Below, piece by piece: positions 43,198 through 50,772 of a stretch of DNA of 64,000 nt. Within the stretch, counting starts at the first letter, position 1; every line of letters starts with the position of its first letter. The notes beneath the pieces are model-generated. The model ran no database searches and was not told the DNA's origin. It was given only the letters and a program-made list of their open reading frames with translations. The position numbers and the translations under genes are program-made. This stretch comes from Planctomycetota bacterium (GTDB taxonomy: Bacteria > Planctomycetota > GCA-002687715 > DRQF01): contig JACKGY010000013.1 in assembly GCA_020639295.1 (NCBI GenBank), positions 3,784-67,783 of the forward strand. Direction: 5' to 3'.

Positions 43198-43938
43198 ATG
43201 CATCCTGCCTTCAGCCAGATCGACCATCGGCCCTGGCCGCTCCCCGAGCGGCGCTGGAACTGGCGTCAGACCTGGCTCGATCTGCTCTTCGCGCACTGGG
43301 AGGTGCCCGCCGCGCTGTTGCGGCCGTTGATCCCGGCCGGTCTCGAGCTGCAGGCCTTCGAGGGCCGGCACTACATCGCGGTCGTGCCCTTCCGCATGGA
43401 AGGCGTCAGCCCGCGTGGCCTGCCGGACCTGCCCGGGATCTCGGCCTTCCCCGAACTCAACGTGCGCAGCTACGTCACCTGCCGGGGCAAGCCGGGGGTC
43501 TGGTTCTTCAGCCTCGACGCCGCCCGCCGCCTGGCGGTCTGGGCGGCGCGGCGCTTCTTCCACCTGCCCTACTACTTCGCCGCGATGCGCCTGGAGGAGA
43601 AGGACGGGGTGATCGACTACCACTCCCGACGTCGTCACGAGCCTCGGGGCGCCGATCTCGAGGCCCGTTACCGGCCGACCTCGGCGCCCTACCTGGCCGA
43701 GAAGGGCAGCCTCGAGCACTGGCTGACCGAGCGCTATTGCCTCTTCGCCGCGTCGCCGGACGGACAGCTCCACTGCGGCGAGATCCATCATCTACCCTGG
43801 CCCCTGCAAAAGGCGGAGGCCGAGTTCGCTCGCAACACCATGACCGCCCCCTTCGACATCCCGCTCCTGGGGGAACCGATCCTGCACTTCGCCCGGAGGA
43901 TCGAGGTGGCGGTCTGGTCGCTCGCCCCGGTCGACTGA
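43198..43938 (+). CDS. DUF2071 (YqjF-like) protein
   Basis: 246 residues. The DUF2071 pattern is clear: RWNWRQTWLDLLFAHWEVPA, ALLRPLIPAGLELQAFEGRH, YIAVVPFRMEGVSPRG, ELNVRSYVTCRGKPGVWFFS and LPYYFAAMRL. The fold resembles acetoacetate decarboxylase, but the catalytic role is unknown. GAGGAG lies eight bases before the ATG. Confidence 0.88.
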   Translation: MHPAFSQIDHRPWPLPERRWNWRQTWLDLLFAHWEVPAALLRPLIPAGLELQAFEGRHYIAVVPFRMEGVSPRGLPDLPGISAFPELNVRSYVTCRGKPGVWFFSLDAARRLAVWAARRFFHLPYYFAAMRLEEKDGVIDYHSRRRHEPRGADLEARYRPTSAPYLAEKGSLEHWLTERYCLFAASPDGQLHCGEIHHLPWPLQKAEAEFARNTMTAPFDIPLLGEPILHFARRIEVAVWSLAPVD

Positions 43939-44211
43939 GGGCCCCGCGACCTCTTGTCGCGATTGGCGACTGGCCGGCGCAGCTTTAAAGTGGCACCATT
44001 GTGCAAGCGTCTCGATTCGAGCCTGGTCATCCGGCTCGATCGAGATCGACGCGCTGGCGCCGGAGGCCAGGGCTGGATCCTGGCTCCAGGCCGCGGCGGG
44101 AGACCCCAGCCGTCCCTGGCGACGCCTTTCTCCCGCGGGGCGCGGACCCGAGACGAACGGGGAGAGTTCGCCCACGATGTGGGCAGGTCCGGCGAAAGGA
44201 CCGTGAACGAC

Positions 44212-44457
44212 ATGAAGATCGAGATCCTGGGCCCGGGATGCCGCGACAGTGACAACCTCTGTCGGTCGGCCCACTGGGCGGTGAGGAAGATGGGAATCGA
44301 GGCCGAGATCGTCCGGGTGGAGAATGCCCGCGAGATCATTCGACGCGGCGTCCTGATGACGCCGGCCCTGGCGATCGACGAGCGCGTCGTCTCGGTCGGC
44401 CGCGTGCTCCAGCCGGCCGACATCCAGGCCATCCTGGAATCGTCGACCCTGGTCTGA
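44212..44457 (+). CDS. Thioredoxin-fold small protein lacking the CxxC pair
   Basis: 81 residues. The pattern MKIEILGPGCRDSDNLCRSA, then AEIVRVENAREIIRRGVLMT and PALAIDERVVSVGRV, fits the thioredoxin_3 ('redox-active disulfide protein 2') family. The usual GCxxC is not present: after Cys 10 the next Cys is seven residues on. A one-Cys or altered redox role is therefore likely. ATG 44212 is used; a GTG nine bases earlier is too close to AAAGGA. It lies 147 bases before arsR; members of this family often accompany ArsR regulators and metal(loid) permeases. Confidence 0.75.
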   Translation: MKIEILGPGCRDSDNLCRSAHWAVRKMGIEAEIVRVENAREIIRRGVLMTPALAIDERVVSVGRVLQPADIQAILESSTLV

Positions 44458-44604
44458 GGACTTCCTAGGCCCGGTCCCGGCTGGCGGCATCGACTCGAAT
44501 CCGAGGGCCCGTCGAGGCGCGCCTCGTCTGGCCCGAGCTTTCGTCACCGAGGCCAAACTTCTCGGCCTTTGGTCCGCCGGCCAGGCCGACTATCATCACC
44601 CGCC

Positions 44605-45000
44605 ATGAGCGACGCGCTGGAAAAGAAGCCGAGCTGCAGCCCCCGTGAGGCGGCGAACCGCGTCGATCCCCTCGACGAGGCCCTCGACGTCGAGCTCTTC
44701 AAGGCCCTCTCCGACCCCACCCGCGCCCGGATCCTCGCCGTCCTGATCAAGTCGGGCCGACGCTGCTCGGTCACCGAGGTGGCCGAGGCCTGCCACGTCG
44801 ACTTCTCGGTCGTCGCCCGTCACCTGGCCAAGCTCGCCCGCGCCGGGGCGCTCTGCTCGGCCAAGGAGGGCCGCGAGGTCTGGTACTCGCCCTGTTGTGG
44901 CGATCTCGCCATGCGCTTCCGCCGGCTCGCCGAGTCGATCGCCGTCTGGTGCCCGAACATCCCCAACGGTGGCAGCTGCGGCGGCTCGAAGCGTTCCTGA
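44605..45000 (+). CDS. arsR: ArsR-family metalloregulator
   Basis: 131 residues. The winged-helix repressor core is recognised from VELFKALSDPTRARILAVLI, CSVTEVAEACHVDFSVVARH and LAKLARAGALCSAKEGREVW. Cys residues cluster in RRCSVTEVAEACHVD, SPCCGD and the tail CPNIPNGGSCGG. This is not the classic ELCVCDL site, but Cys thiols for As(III) or another soft metal are available. It would repress the adjoining genes until metal binds. The convergent neighbour is arsJ, so an arsenic role is the best guess. Confidence 0.87.
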   Translation: MSDALEKKPSCSPREAANRVDPLDEALDVELFKALSDPTRARILAVLIKSGRRCSVTEVAEACHVDFSVVARHLAKLARAGALCSAKEGREVWYSPCCGDLAMRFRRLAESIAVWCPNIPNGGSCGGSKRS

Positions 45001-45167
45001 TCGCGATCCCGCGCGTCACCCCTTCCTCAACGCGGCAGCGGGTCGACCGCGTCGACCGTCCTCCCGGCTCGAGATCCGACCAGGAATCCGCGTGGGCCCT
45101 GGCTCGGAGGTGAAGGTCGGCCCGCTCCACCATCGGCCCCGTCCTCGCTGGTGATCGCCGATTCGGC

Positions 45168-46394
45168 TCAGGCTAGAGGCGGGCCATGCCGGCGCTCGGC
45201 GAGACGAAGCCTCCAGGTGGCCAGCGCCGATGCCAGCACCAGGACGACCGCGGCCCCGAGCGCCCGACGCAGGCCGCGCCCCGGGTCGGCGGCCAGGTAG
45301 AGGCTCCCCGAGAGCAGCGTTCCCAGGAGGCGACCGAGGGCATTGGCGGCGTAGTAGAAGCCCACCCGCAGGGCGACGCGGTCGGCCTCGGCGTAGGAGA
45401 CCACCAGGTAGCTGTGGATCGCGCTGGTGGCCGCGAACACGACGCCGAAGAGTCCGAGGCCGACGATGAGACCGCCGGCCGAGACGTTCGTCCCGCCGAC
45501 CAGCGCGATCACGCCGCTCAGCGGCAGGACGAGCAGGAGCGTCCAGAGCCCGAGGCGTCCCGCGCCCGGCGCCGCTCCCGAACGCCCGGCGACGAAGCCG
45601 GGCGCGGCCGCCTGAACGAAGCCGTAGCCGACGATCCACAGGGCCAGGAAGCCGCCGACCTGCCAGAAGTCCCAGCGCAGCGCGCTGCCCAGAAAGAGCG
45701 GGAGCGCCAGGACGAACCAGGCGTCGCGCGAGGCGAAGAGGAAGAGCCGCGCGGCGGCCAGCCAGTTGAGGCGGGCGTCGCGGGAGAAGAGGCCGGAGAT
45801 CGGGACCTTGCCGCCACTCCGCCCGGCGGCGCGCGGCAGCAGCGCCACCGCGAGCAACAGGGCGGCGGCCAGCAGGACGATCAGGAAGGCGGCCGCGTTG
45901 CCGAAGCCGACCAGCGAGAGGAGCAGGCCGCCGAGGAAGAAGCCGGCGCCCTTGAGCGCGTTCTTCGAGCCGGTGAGGATCGCCACCCAGCGCATCAGGC
46001 CGGTCTCGTCGCCGGCCGGCACGACCAGCTTGATGTAACTCTTGGCGCTCATCTTGGTCAGGTCCTTGGCGATGCCGCAGAAGGCCTGCGAGGTCATCAG
46101 CCAGGGGATGCCGAGACGCGTGGGATCGACCAGGAGCATCGAGCAGGCGGCGATCTGCAGGCCGAGGCCGGCGAAGAGGGTCGCCTTGAGGCCGAAGCGC
46201 GCGCCCAGCCAGCCACCGAGGAGGTTGGTGACCACGCCGAAGAACTCGTAGAGCAGAAACAGCGAGGCGATCTCGAGGGCGCCGCGGCCGAGCTCGTGCA
46301 GGTGCAGCAGGACGAGCATGCGCAGCGCGCCGTCCGAGAGCGTGAAGGCCCAGTAGGCCAGCGTCACGGTGGCGTAGTCGCGTCGCGAGTTCAT
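45168..46394 (-). CDS. arsJ: Organoarsenical efflux MFS transporter ArsJ
   Basis: 408 residues with about twelve membrane helices. The ArsJ signature is strong: YATVTLAYWAFTLSDGALRM, LFLLYEFFGVVTNLLGGWLG, ARFGLKATLFAGLGLQ, FCGIAKDLTKMSAKSYIKLV, ILTGSKNALKGAGFFLGG and LRWDFWQVGGFLALWIVGYG. ArsJ exports 1-arseno-3-phosphoglycerate made from arsenate by a GAPDH that is normally encoded next door. That GAPDH is not in this window. The start ATG overlaps the stop of the miaE-like gene by one base (TGATG). Confidence 0.93.
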   Translation of the reverse strand: MNSRRDYATVTLAYWAFTLSDGALRMLVLLHLHELGRGALEIASLFLLYEFFGVVTNLLGGWLGARFGLKATLFAGLGLQIAACSMLLVDPTRLGIPWLMTSQAFCGIAKDLTKMSAKSYIKLVVPAGDETGLMRWVAILTGSKNALKGAGFFLGGLLLSLVGFGNAAAFLIVLLAAALLLAVALLPRAAGRSGGKVPISGLFSRDARLNWLAAARLFLFASRDAWFVLALPLFLGSALRWDFWQVGGFLALWIVGYGFVQAAAPGFVAGRSGAAPGAGRLGLWTLLLVLPLSGVIALVGGTNVSAGGLIVGLGLFGVVFAATSAIHSYLVVSYAEADRVALRVGFYYAANALGRLLGTLLSGSLYLAADPGRGLRRALGAAVVLVLASALATWRLRLAERRHGPPLA

Positions 46395-46969
46395 CAGCAG
46401 TGCATGCGCGGCAGCGGCGGCGCCGTCGCGATCACCTCGGCCTCGTGGGCCGCGATCTCGGCCAGGCGAACGCGGACCTGGTCGCGCGCGAAGTAGGTCT
46501 CGGCCAGGCCGACGTAGCTGTTGTGGTGCCGGGCCTCGGAGGCGAGGAGGGAGCGATAGAGTCGGGCCAGCTCCGGGTCCTCGAGGTTCTCGGCCAGGAT
46601 CTGCATGCGCTCGCAGGAGCGGGCCTCGATCAGCGCGCAGCAGAGGAGGGTGTCGAGGAGACGCTCGGGCTCGGCGGTGCGGACGATGGCCATCAGCTGG
46701 CCGGCGTAGGGGCTGGGCTTCTGCTTCCGGTAGACGATGCCGCGGCGCTCCAGGTGACCGAGCATGAGCTCGAAGTGCTGGAGTTCCTCGCGGGCGAGCT
46801 GGGAGAGCGGCTCGAGCAGCGCGCTCCGTTCCGGGTAGCGGAAGATGAGGCTGAGCGCGGTCGAGGCCGCCTTCTTCTCGCAGTGGGCGTGGTCGAGCAG
46901 GATCTCGTCGAGATCGGCGAGACTCCGGGCCAGCCAGGCGGGCGAACTCTGCGAGGCGAGATTCAGCAT
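46394..46969 (-). CDS. miaE: MiaE-type tRNA-modifying diiron hydroxylase
   Basis: 191 residues. The diiron ligands are visible in order: Glu in DHAHCEKKAASTALSLIF, ExxH in LAREELQHFELMLGHLERRG, Glu in CALIEARSCERMQIL and ExxH in LLASEARHHNSYVGLAETYF. MiaE hydroxylates the isopentenyl group of ms2i6A37 in tRNA. KPSPYAGQLM also fits MiaE. ATG 46969 is the most likely start. It is translationally coupled to arsJ, which is an unexpected pair. Confidence 0.88.
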   Translation of the reverse strand: MLNLASQSSPAWLARSLADLDEILLDHAHCEKKAASTALSLIFRYPERSALLEPLSQLAREELQHFELMLGHLERRGIVYRKQKPSPYAGQLMAIVRTAEPERLLDTLLCCALIEARSCERMQILAENLEDPELARLYRSLLASEARHHNSYVGLAETYFARDQVRVRLAEIAAHEAEVIATAPPLPRMHC

Positions 46970-47164
46970 GCCCGCGACGATAGCCGCCCCGGCCGCCATG
47001 GCCAAGCCGCGGCCGCGGCCGGCGCTGGCGCGGCCAACCCGACCGGATCCCGGCGGGGTCACGACCTGGCCGCCCGCGTCGGACCGACGCTGGCCTCGCG
47101 TCATCGGGCGCGCTAACCTGCCGGGCCGCCGCCAGGCTGGCCATATCGTTTTCCGGAGCCGACC

Positions 47165-47743
47165 ATGAAGCAGTCCATCATTCTCGTCCTCGTCGCCTTC
47201 CTCCTCAGCGCCTGCGGCCAGAAGCCCGTGGCCTCCGAGGCCGGTCAGCCCGCCGGCCAGAACGCCGCCAAGACCGGGGACGAGGTCGATCAGGCGCCGG
47301 CCATGGGCGCGCCGAGCTTCAAGAGCCAGACCGGCTGGACGGAGGAGCAGGTCACCAGCAACATGCGGATCGCGCAGTTCCGTCTGCCCAAGGTCGAGGG
47401 TGACGCCGAGGATGCCGAGGTCGTCGTCTTCTGGTTCAACGGCGACGGCGGCGGGGTCGACAACAACCTCAACCGCTGGGAGACGCAATTCGCCGATGCC
47501 GAGGGTGGCCCGGTGCCCAGCAAGCGCAGCAACTTCATGGTGAAGGGCCGCCGCATCGATCTGATCGAGCTGGAAGGCACCTGGGCTGGCAGCATGGGCA
47601 AGGGTGCCGGCCCCGGCAAGGCGATGGTGGGCGCGGTGATCGAGAACGAGAAGGGCCTCTACTTCGCCCGTCTCGTCGGTCCGGCCAAGACCGTCTTCCA
47701 CTGGCAGCCCAGCTACATGAGCTTCCTGAAGTCGGTCTACTGA
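47165..47743 (+). CDS. Lipoprotein of unknown function
   Basis: 192 residues. The lipoprotein signal MKQSIILVLVAFLLSAC has its Cys at 17. The body has a beta-rich domain: TEEQVTSNMRIAQFRLPKVE, AEVVVFWFNGDGGGVDNNLN, RRIDLIELEGTWAGSMGKGA and FARLVGPAKTVFHWQPSYMS. The same arrangement recurs in uncharacterised planctomycete lipoproteins as far as I recall; the family is unnamed to me. CCGGAG precedes the ATG. A large hairpin follows. Confidence 0.72.
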   Translation: MKQSIILVLVAFLLSACGQKPVASEAGQPAGQNAAKTGDEVDQAPAMGAPSFKSQTGWTEEQVTSNMRIAQFRLPKVEGDAEDAEVVVFWFNGDGGGVDNNLNRWETQFADAEGGPVPSKRSNFMVKGRRIDLIELEGTWAGSMGKGAGPGKAMVGAVIENEKGLYFARLVGPAKTVFHWQPSYMSFLKSVY

Positions 47744-47776
47744 TCGGCGGACGAGATCAGCTGTTCCGTCGTCCTT

Positions 47777-47813
47777 GCCGGCCGGCGCTCCGGAGCGCGG
47801 AGCGCCTGCCGGC
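47777..47813. repeat. Large hairpin, diverged copy of the palindromic repeat
   Basis: GCCGGC-C-GGCGCTCC pairs with GGAGCGCC-T-GCCGGC around GGAGCGC, 14 pairs with one mismatch. Its GGCGCTCCGGAGCG core is shared with the tandem units at 47913-48061. It could also stop transcription of the lipoprotein gene, although no T-tract follows. Confidence 0.7.
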
Positions 47814-47912
47814 CTAGTTCTCTTCGCCCGTGGTTCGTGGTCTTGCCACGACGATGGCCATGCTTGACGTCATCGACGATTCGAACGCGATCGGCGTCTA
47901 GGCCGGCTAGGC

Positions 47913-48061
47913 AGCCGGCGCTCCGGAGCGCCAGCCGCTGGCTGGCTTAGAGTTTCTCGCCGTGCAGTCGTCGAGCCTCGGATGCGTAGCCGGCGCTCCG
48001 GAGCGCCAGCCGCTGGCTGGCCCATAGTCCTCGCCGTGGAGTCGTCGAACCTCGGATGCGT
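47913..48061. repeat. Two tandem 74-75 base units with a 16-base palindrome
   Basis: Unit one (47913-47987) and unit two (47988-48061) start with AGCCGGCGCTCCGGAGCG, continue with CCAGCCGCTGGCTGG and end with CTCGGATGCGT. They differ at about a dozen positions. Each holds the perfect palindrome GGCGCTCCGGAGCGCC (47917-47932 and 47992-48007). A third, truncated start, AGCCGACGCTGCGCGG, begins at 48062. The layout recalls REP/BIME elements. Confidence 0.85.
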
Positions 48062-48082
48062 AGCCGACGCTGCGCGGTCTGC

Positions 48083-49072
48083 TCAGCGCGTCGTCGCCTC
48101 GCGGTAGACCGCTTCGAGTTCGTCGAGTTCCTGGTCGGGGTCGTGGGCCGCGCGGACGAAGGCCCGCGCGGCGGCGGCGATGGCCTCGCGGTCGGCATCG
48201 CGAAGTCGGCGCAGAAAGCTGGCCATCGCCTCGAGGCCCCGGTCGTCGTCGTCGATCAGCAGCGCCGCTTCCCGGGGTGCCGCGGCCAGCATCTCGCGAT
48301 TTCCCGCCGCGCGCCGCGCGATCACCGGGCGACCGAGGGCGAGGGCTTCCAGCAGGGCATTCGAGGCCCCTTCGTGCAGCGAGGCGTTGAGCAGGAGATC
48401 GCAGTCGATCATCGCCGCGCGCGTCGCGGCGGCCTCGAGTTCGCCGAGGTAGCGTGCCCGGGGCCGGGCCGCCAGCTCCTGATCGAGCCGCGCGGCGTAG
48501 TCGGTCTCGATCACCGGCCCGGCGATCTCCAGCTCCAGCTCGATCCCCATGGTCGCGAGTCGATCGAGCCAGCGGAGGGCGTCGAGCTGGCCCTTCACCC
48601 GTCGGATGCCGCCGGCCATCAGGGCGCGCAGGCGCCCCGGGGCCGGGGCCGGGACCGCGGCGTCGATCGGTACGCCACGGCGGACGCGCCGGAAGGGCGC
48701 GGCCTCGGGCACCGCGGCGCGCAGGCGCTCGCCGTCCTCGACGAAGGGGCCGACGATGAAGCGCGCGCGCCGGAAGACCTCGCGCGCGCGTGGATCGGGC
48801 GCGCCCCCGGGCCCGCCGTTGAGGTCGGTGCCACCGAGGCTCACCACCACCGGCAGGCCGCGGGCCGCGCAGGCCAGCGCCGCCGGGCCGCAGTGAACCG
48901 CATGATGGGCGTGGACCAGCTCGGCCCAGCCGCAGGCGTCCTCCAGGTCGCCCGGTTCGAGGCGTCGCAGCTCGTGGCCGCGGGCACGGAGCCCGCGCGC
49001 CCAGCGCGTCACCGTGACCTGGTTGCCGCGGGCCAGGCCCTGGTCGGCGGGAGCGAGGAGGAGAAGCCTCAT
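48083..49072 (-). CDS. Glycosyltransferase family 4-like (GT-B)
   Basis: 329 residues. The N-terminus MRLLLLAPADQGLARGNQVT and VHAHHAVHCGPAALACAARG, VVVSLGGTDLNGG are typical of GT-B enzymes. The C-terminal donor half includes ALMAGGIRRVKGQLDALRWL, DLLLNASLHEGASNALLEAL with the EX7E-type pair and GRPVIARRAAGNREML. It transfers a sugar from an NDP-sugar; acceptor unknown. Its start overlaps the YdjC-like gene stop by four bases, in a three-gene coupled set. Confidence 0.85.
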   Translation of the reverse strand: MRLLLLAPADQGLARGNQVTVTRWARGLRARGHELRRLEPGDLEDACGWAELVHAHHAVHCGPAALACAARGLPVVVSLGGTDLNGGPGGAPDPRAREVFRRARFIVGPFVEDGERLRAAVPEAAPFRRVRRGVPIDAAVPAPAPGRLRALMAGGIRRVKGQLDALRWLDRLATMGIELELEIAGPVIETDYAARLDQELAARPRARYLGELEAAATRAAMIDCDLLLNASLHEGASNALLEALALGRPVIARRAAGNREMLAAAPREAALLIDDDDRGLEAMASFLRRLRDADREAIAAAARAFVRAAHDPDQELDELEAVYREATTR

Positions 49073-49875
49073 CCGAGCTCTCCGAAACGACAGCGACGAT
49101 AGCCCCAGCGTTCGAGGCGTCGCCGCAGCTCGGGGTCGGCGAGGACGCCCAGCTCGCGCGCGCGCAGCGGACTCTCGGTGAAGGCCGAGCCGGCGCGGAC
49201 CCCGGGGTGGACCATCCACTCGCAGGCCCGACGCGGCTCGCGCTCGAGATGATCGACATCGGCGTCGCCGACCCGGACCGCGAAGAGATGGCCGACGAAG
49301 CGGGGCAGGCTGCGGCAGCCGGCGGCGGCGATCAGCGTGCGCATCCGGCCCTCGGCGAGGCGCACCTCCGGCATCGCGGGCAGGAGATCGTCGGGACACT
49401 CCGGCTCGCAGGGCACGCGCAGGTGCAGCGAGCGGCCGGCGAGAACGGCGAGGAGAGCGTCGAGCACCGGCTCGTAGCAGTGGATGTGGTTGTGGCTGTC
49501 GACGTGGTCGATGACGACGCCGAGGTCGTCGAGGGCGCGGAGCTGCGCGGCGATCTCGGCGATCAGGTCGGCCCGGTCGAAGCGGCCGTCGGCGGCGCGC
49601 CGCCAGGCCTCGTCCTTGGGATGGTGGAAGAAGCCGGCGTCGTCGACCAGGCTCGGGACCGTCGCCAGCGGCCGACCTTCGCTGAGGTTCAGGTGGAGGC
49701 CGAGCCCGAGGCCGAGTTCCTTCGCCGCGGCGACGAAGTCCGCGGCCGTCGGGCCGGTCGCCACCACCGAGGCCGAGCTGATCAGACCGGCGCGCGCCCC
49801 TTCGAGGATCGCGGCGTCGACCTCCGGGTCGAGGCCGGCGTCGTCGGCGTTGATGACCAGCGGCGTGAAGGTCAC
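49069..49875 (-). CDS. ChbG/HpnK (YdjC)-family deacetylase
   Basis: 268 residues. GTG 49875 overlaps the previous gene's stop. The YdjC metal-site motifs are present: LVINADDAGLDPEVDAAILE (Asp pair), GLGLHLNLSEGRPLATVPSL and VVIDHVDSHNHIHCYEPVLD (His). The family removes N-acetyl groups from chito-oligosaccharides or from hopanoid head-group sugars (HpnK). Beside a glycosyltransferase, a deacetylation in glycolipid or glycan assembly is a reasonable inference. Confidence 0.85.
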   Translation of the reverse strand: MTFTPLVINADDAGLDPEVDAAILEGARAGLISSASVVATGPTAADFVAAAKELGLGLGLHLNLSEGRPLATVPSLVDDAGFFHHPKDEAWRRAADGRFDRADLIAEIAAQLRALDDLGVVIDHVDSHNHIHCYEPVLDALLAVLAGRSLHLRVPCEPECPDDLLPAMPEVRLAEGRMRTLIAAAGCRSLPRFVGHLFAVRVGDADVDHLEREPRRACEWMVHPGVRAGSAFTESPLRARELGVLADPELRRRLERWGYRRCRFGELG

Positions 49876-50705
49876 GAATCGTCCGCGCGTCGCCGCGCCT
49901 CCCAGACGCAGGCCACGAGGGCCTCGTGGTCGCCGTCGCGGTGGAGGAAGGAGAGGCCCTCCTGGTGGCGCCGGCGGAAGGAGTCGAGCAGGGCTCCGTA
50001 CTCGCCGCGGCCGAGGTGGCGGAGCTTCCAGCTCCGCAGCACGAGGTCGTGCCGTTCGGCCAGGCGGAGCAGGAGGCGCGGGTTCGGCAGGGAGTGGAGG
50101 AAGAAGAGCCAGCGCGCCCCGGCGCCCAGCCGCGGCCGCAGCTCGCGCTCGGCGCGCGCGAAGAGCTCGTCGCCCTCGGGGCCGCCATGCTGCGAGAGCG
50201 GCAGGAGGCTCGCGTCCCGCGCCGGCTTGTGGGGCAGGTTGGCGATCACCAGGTCGAAGCGCTCGTCCGCCCGGAGCGGCTCGCAGAGGAAGCCGAGGCG
50301 CCAGTCGATCGTGACCTCGTTGGCGACCGCGTTGCGCCGGGCGAGATCGAGGACGCGGTCGTCGACGTCGGTGCCCAGGACCCGGGCGCCGAAGAGCGCG
50401 GCCTGGATCGCCAGAAGGCCGGTGCCGCAGCCCAGCTCGAGCACCCGCTGACCGGCGAGCGAGGGCCCGAGTCCGGCCAGGACCCGGGCCACCGACATGG
50501 TGGCGTGGTCCGAGCCCAGGCCGAGGGTCTGGTCGTCGTGCTCGAGGATCGCGCGCGGGGCGAGGCCCTCGATCCGCCGGGGTCTTGGTCCGGGTCGGAT
50601 CAGGTCGCCGGCGTGGTCCGGGTCGCGGGCCAGGTCGGGCGCCAGGTCGAAGGCGAGGCCCGCGGCGCTCAGGTGGGCCAGATAACGATCGAGAACTTCC
50701 CTCAT
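49872..50705 (-). CDS. SAM-dependent methyltransferase (PrmC/HemK-like)
   Basis: 277 residues. SAM motif I is RVLELGCGTGLLAIQAALFG, motif II VLGTDVDDRVLDLARRNAVA, and the catalytic-type loop DLVIANLPHKPARDASLLPL has NLPHK where PrmC has NPPY. That change argues against glutamine methylation of release factors and for another N- or O-acceptor. It heads a coupled trio with the YdjC-like and glycosyltransferase genes, so methylation of a glycan or small metabolite is possible. Divergent from the aminotransferase gene. Confidence 0.75.
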   Translation of the reverse strand: MREVLDRYLAHLSAAGLAFDLAPDLARDPDHAGDLIRPGPRPRRIEGLAPRAILEHDDQTLGLGSDHATMSVARVLAGLGPSLAGQRVLELGCGTGLLAIQAALFGARVLGTDVDDRVLDLARRNAVANEVTIDWRLGFLCEPLRADERFDLVIANLPHKPARDASLLPLSQHGGPEGDELFARAERELRPRLGAGARWLFFLHSLPNPRLLLRLAERHDLVLRSWKLRHLGRGEYGALLDSFRRRHQEGLSFLHRDGDHEALVACVWEARRRADDS

Positions 50706-50772
50706 CGGCGCTCCGCTCGGCTCGGCAGCCCTGCCCGGGTTTCATAGAGTGCAGGGTACCCGGAGAATGCGC

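Larger units (their letters stand above)
47744..48082. other. 339-base gap filled by palindromic repeats, no gene
   Basis: The gap between the convergent lipoprotein and glycosyltransferase genes contains one large hairpin, an unrepeated middle (about 47815-47910) and two tandem copies of a 74-75 base unit plus a fragment of a third. I see no coding frame. Confidence 0.7.

Noticed and set aside
43988..44003. A sigma-54-like TGGCAC...TGCA element upstream of the thioredoxin-like gene
   Set aside because: The spacing between GG and GC is nine, not ten, and no enhancer-binding protein gene is near.
44490..44520. A tRNA-like TCGAATCC stretch
   Set aside because: No matching acceptor, D or anticodon stems surround it.
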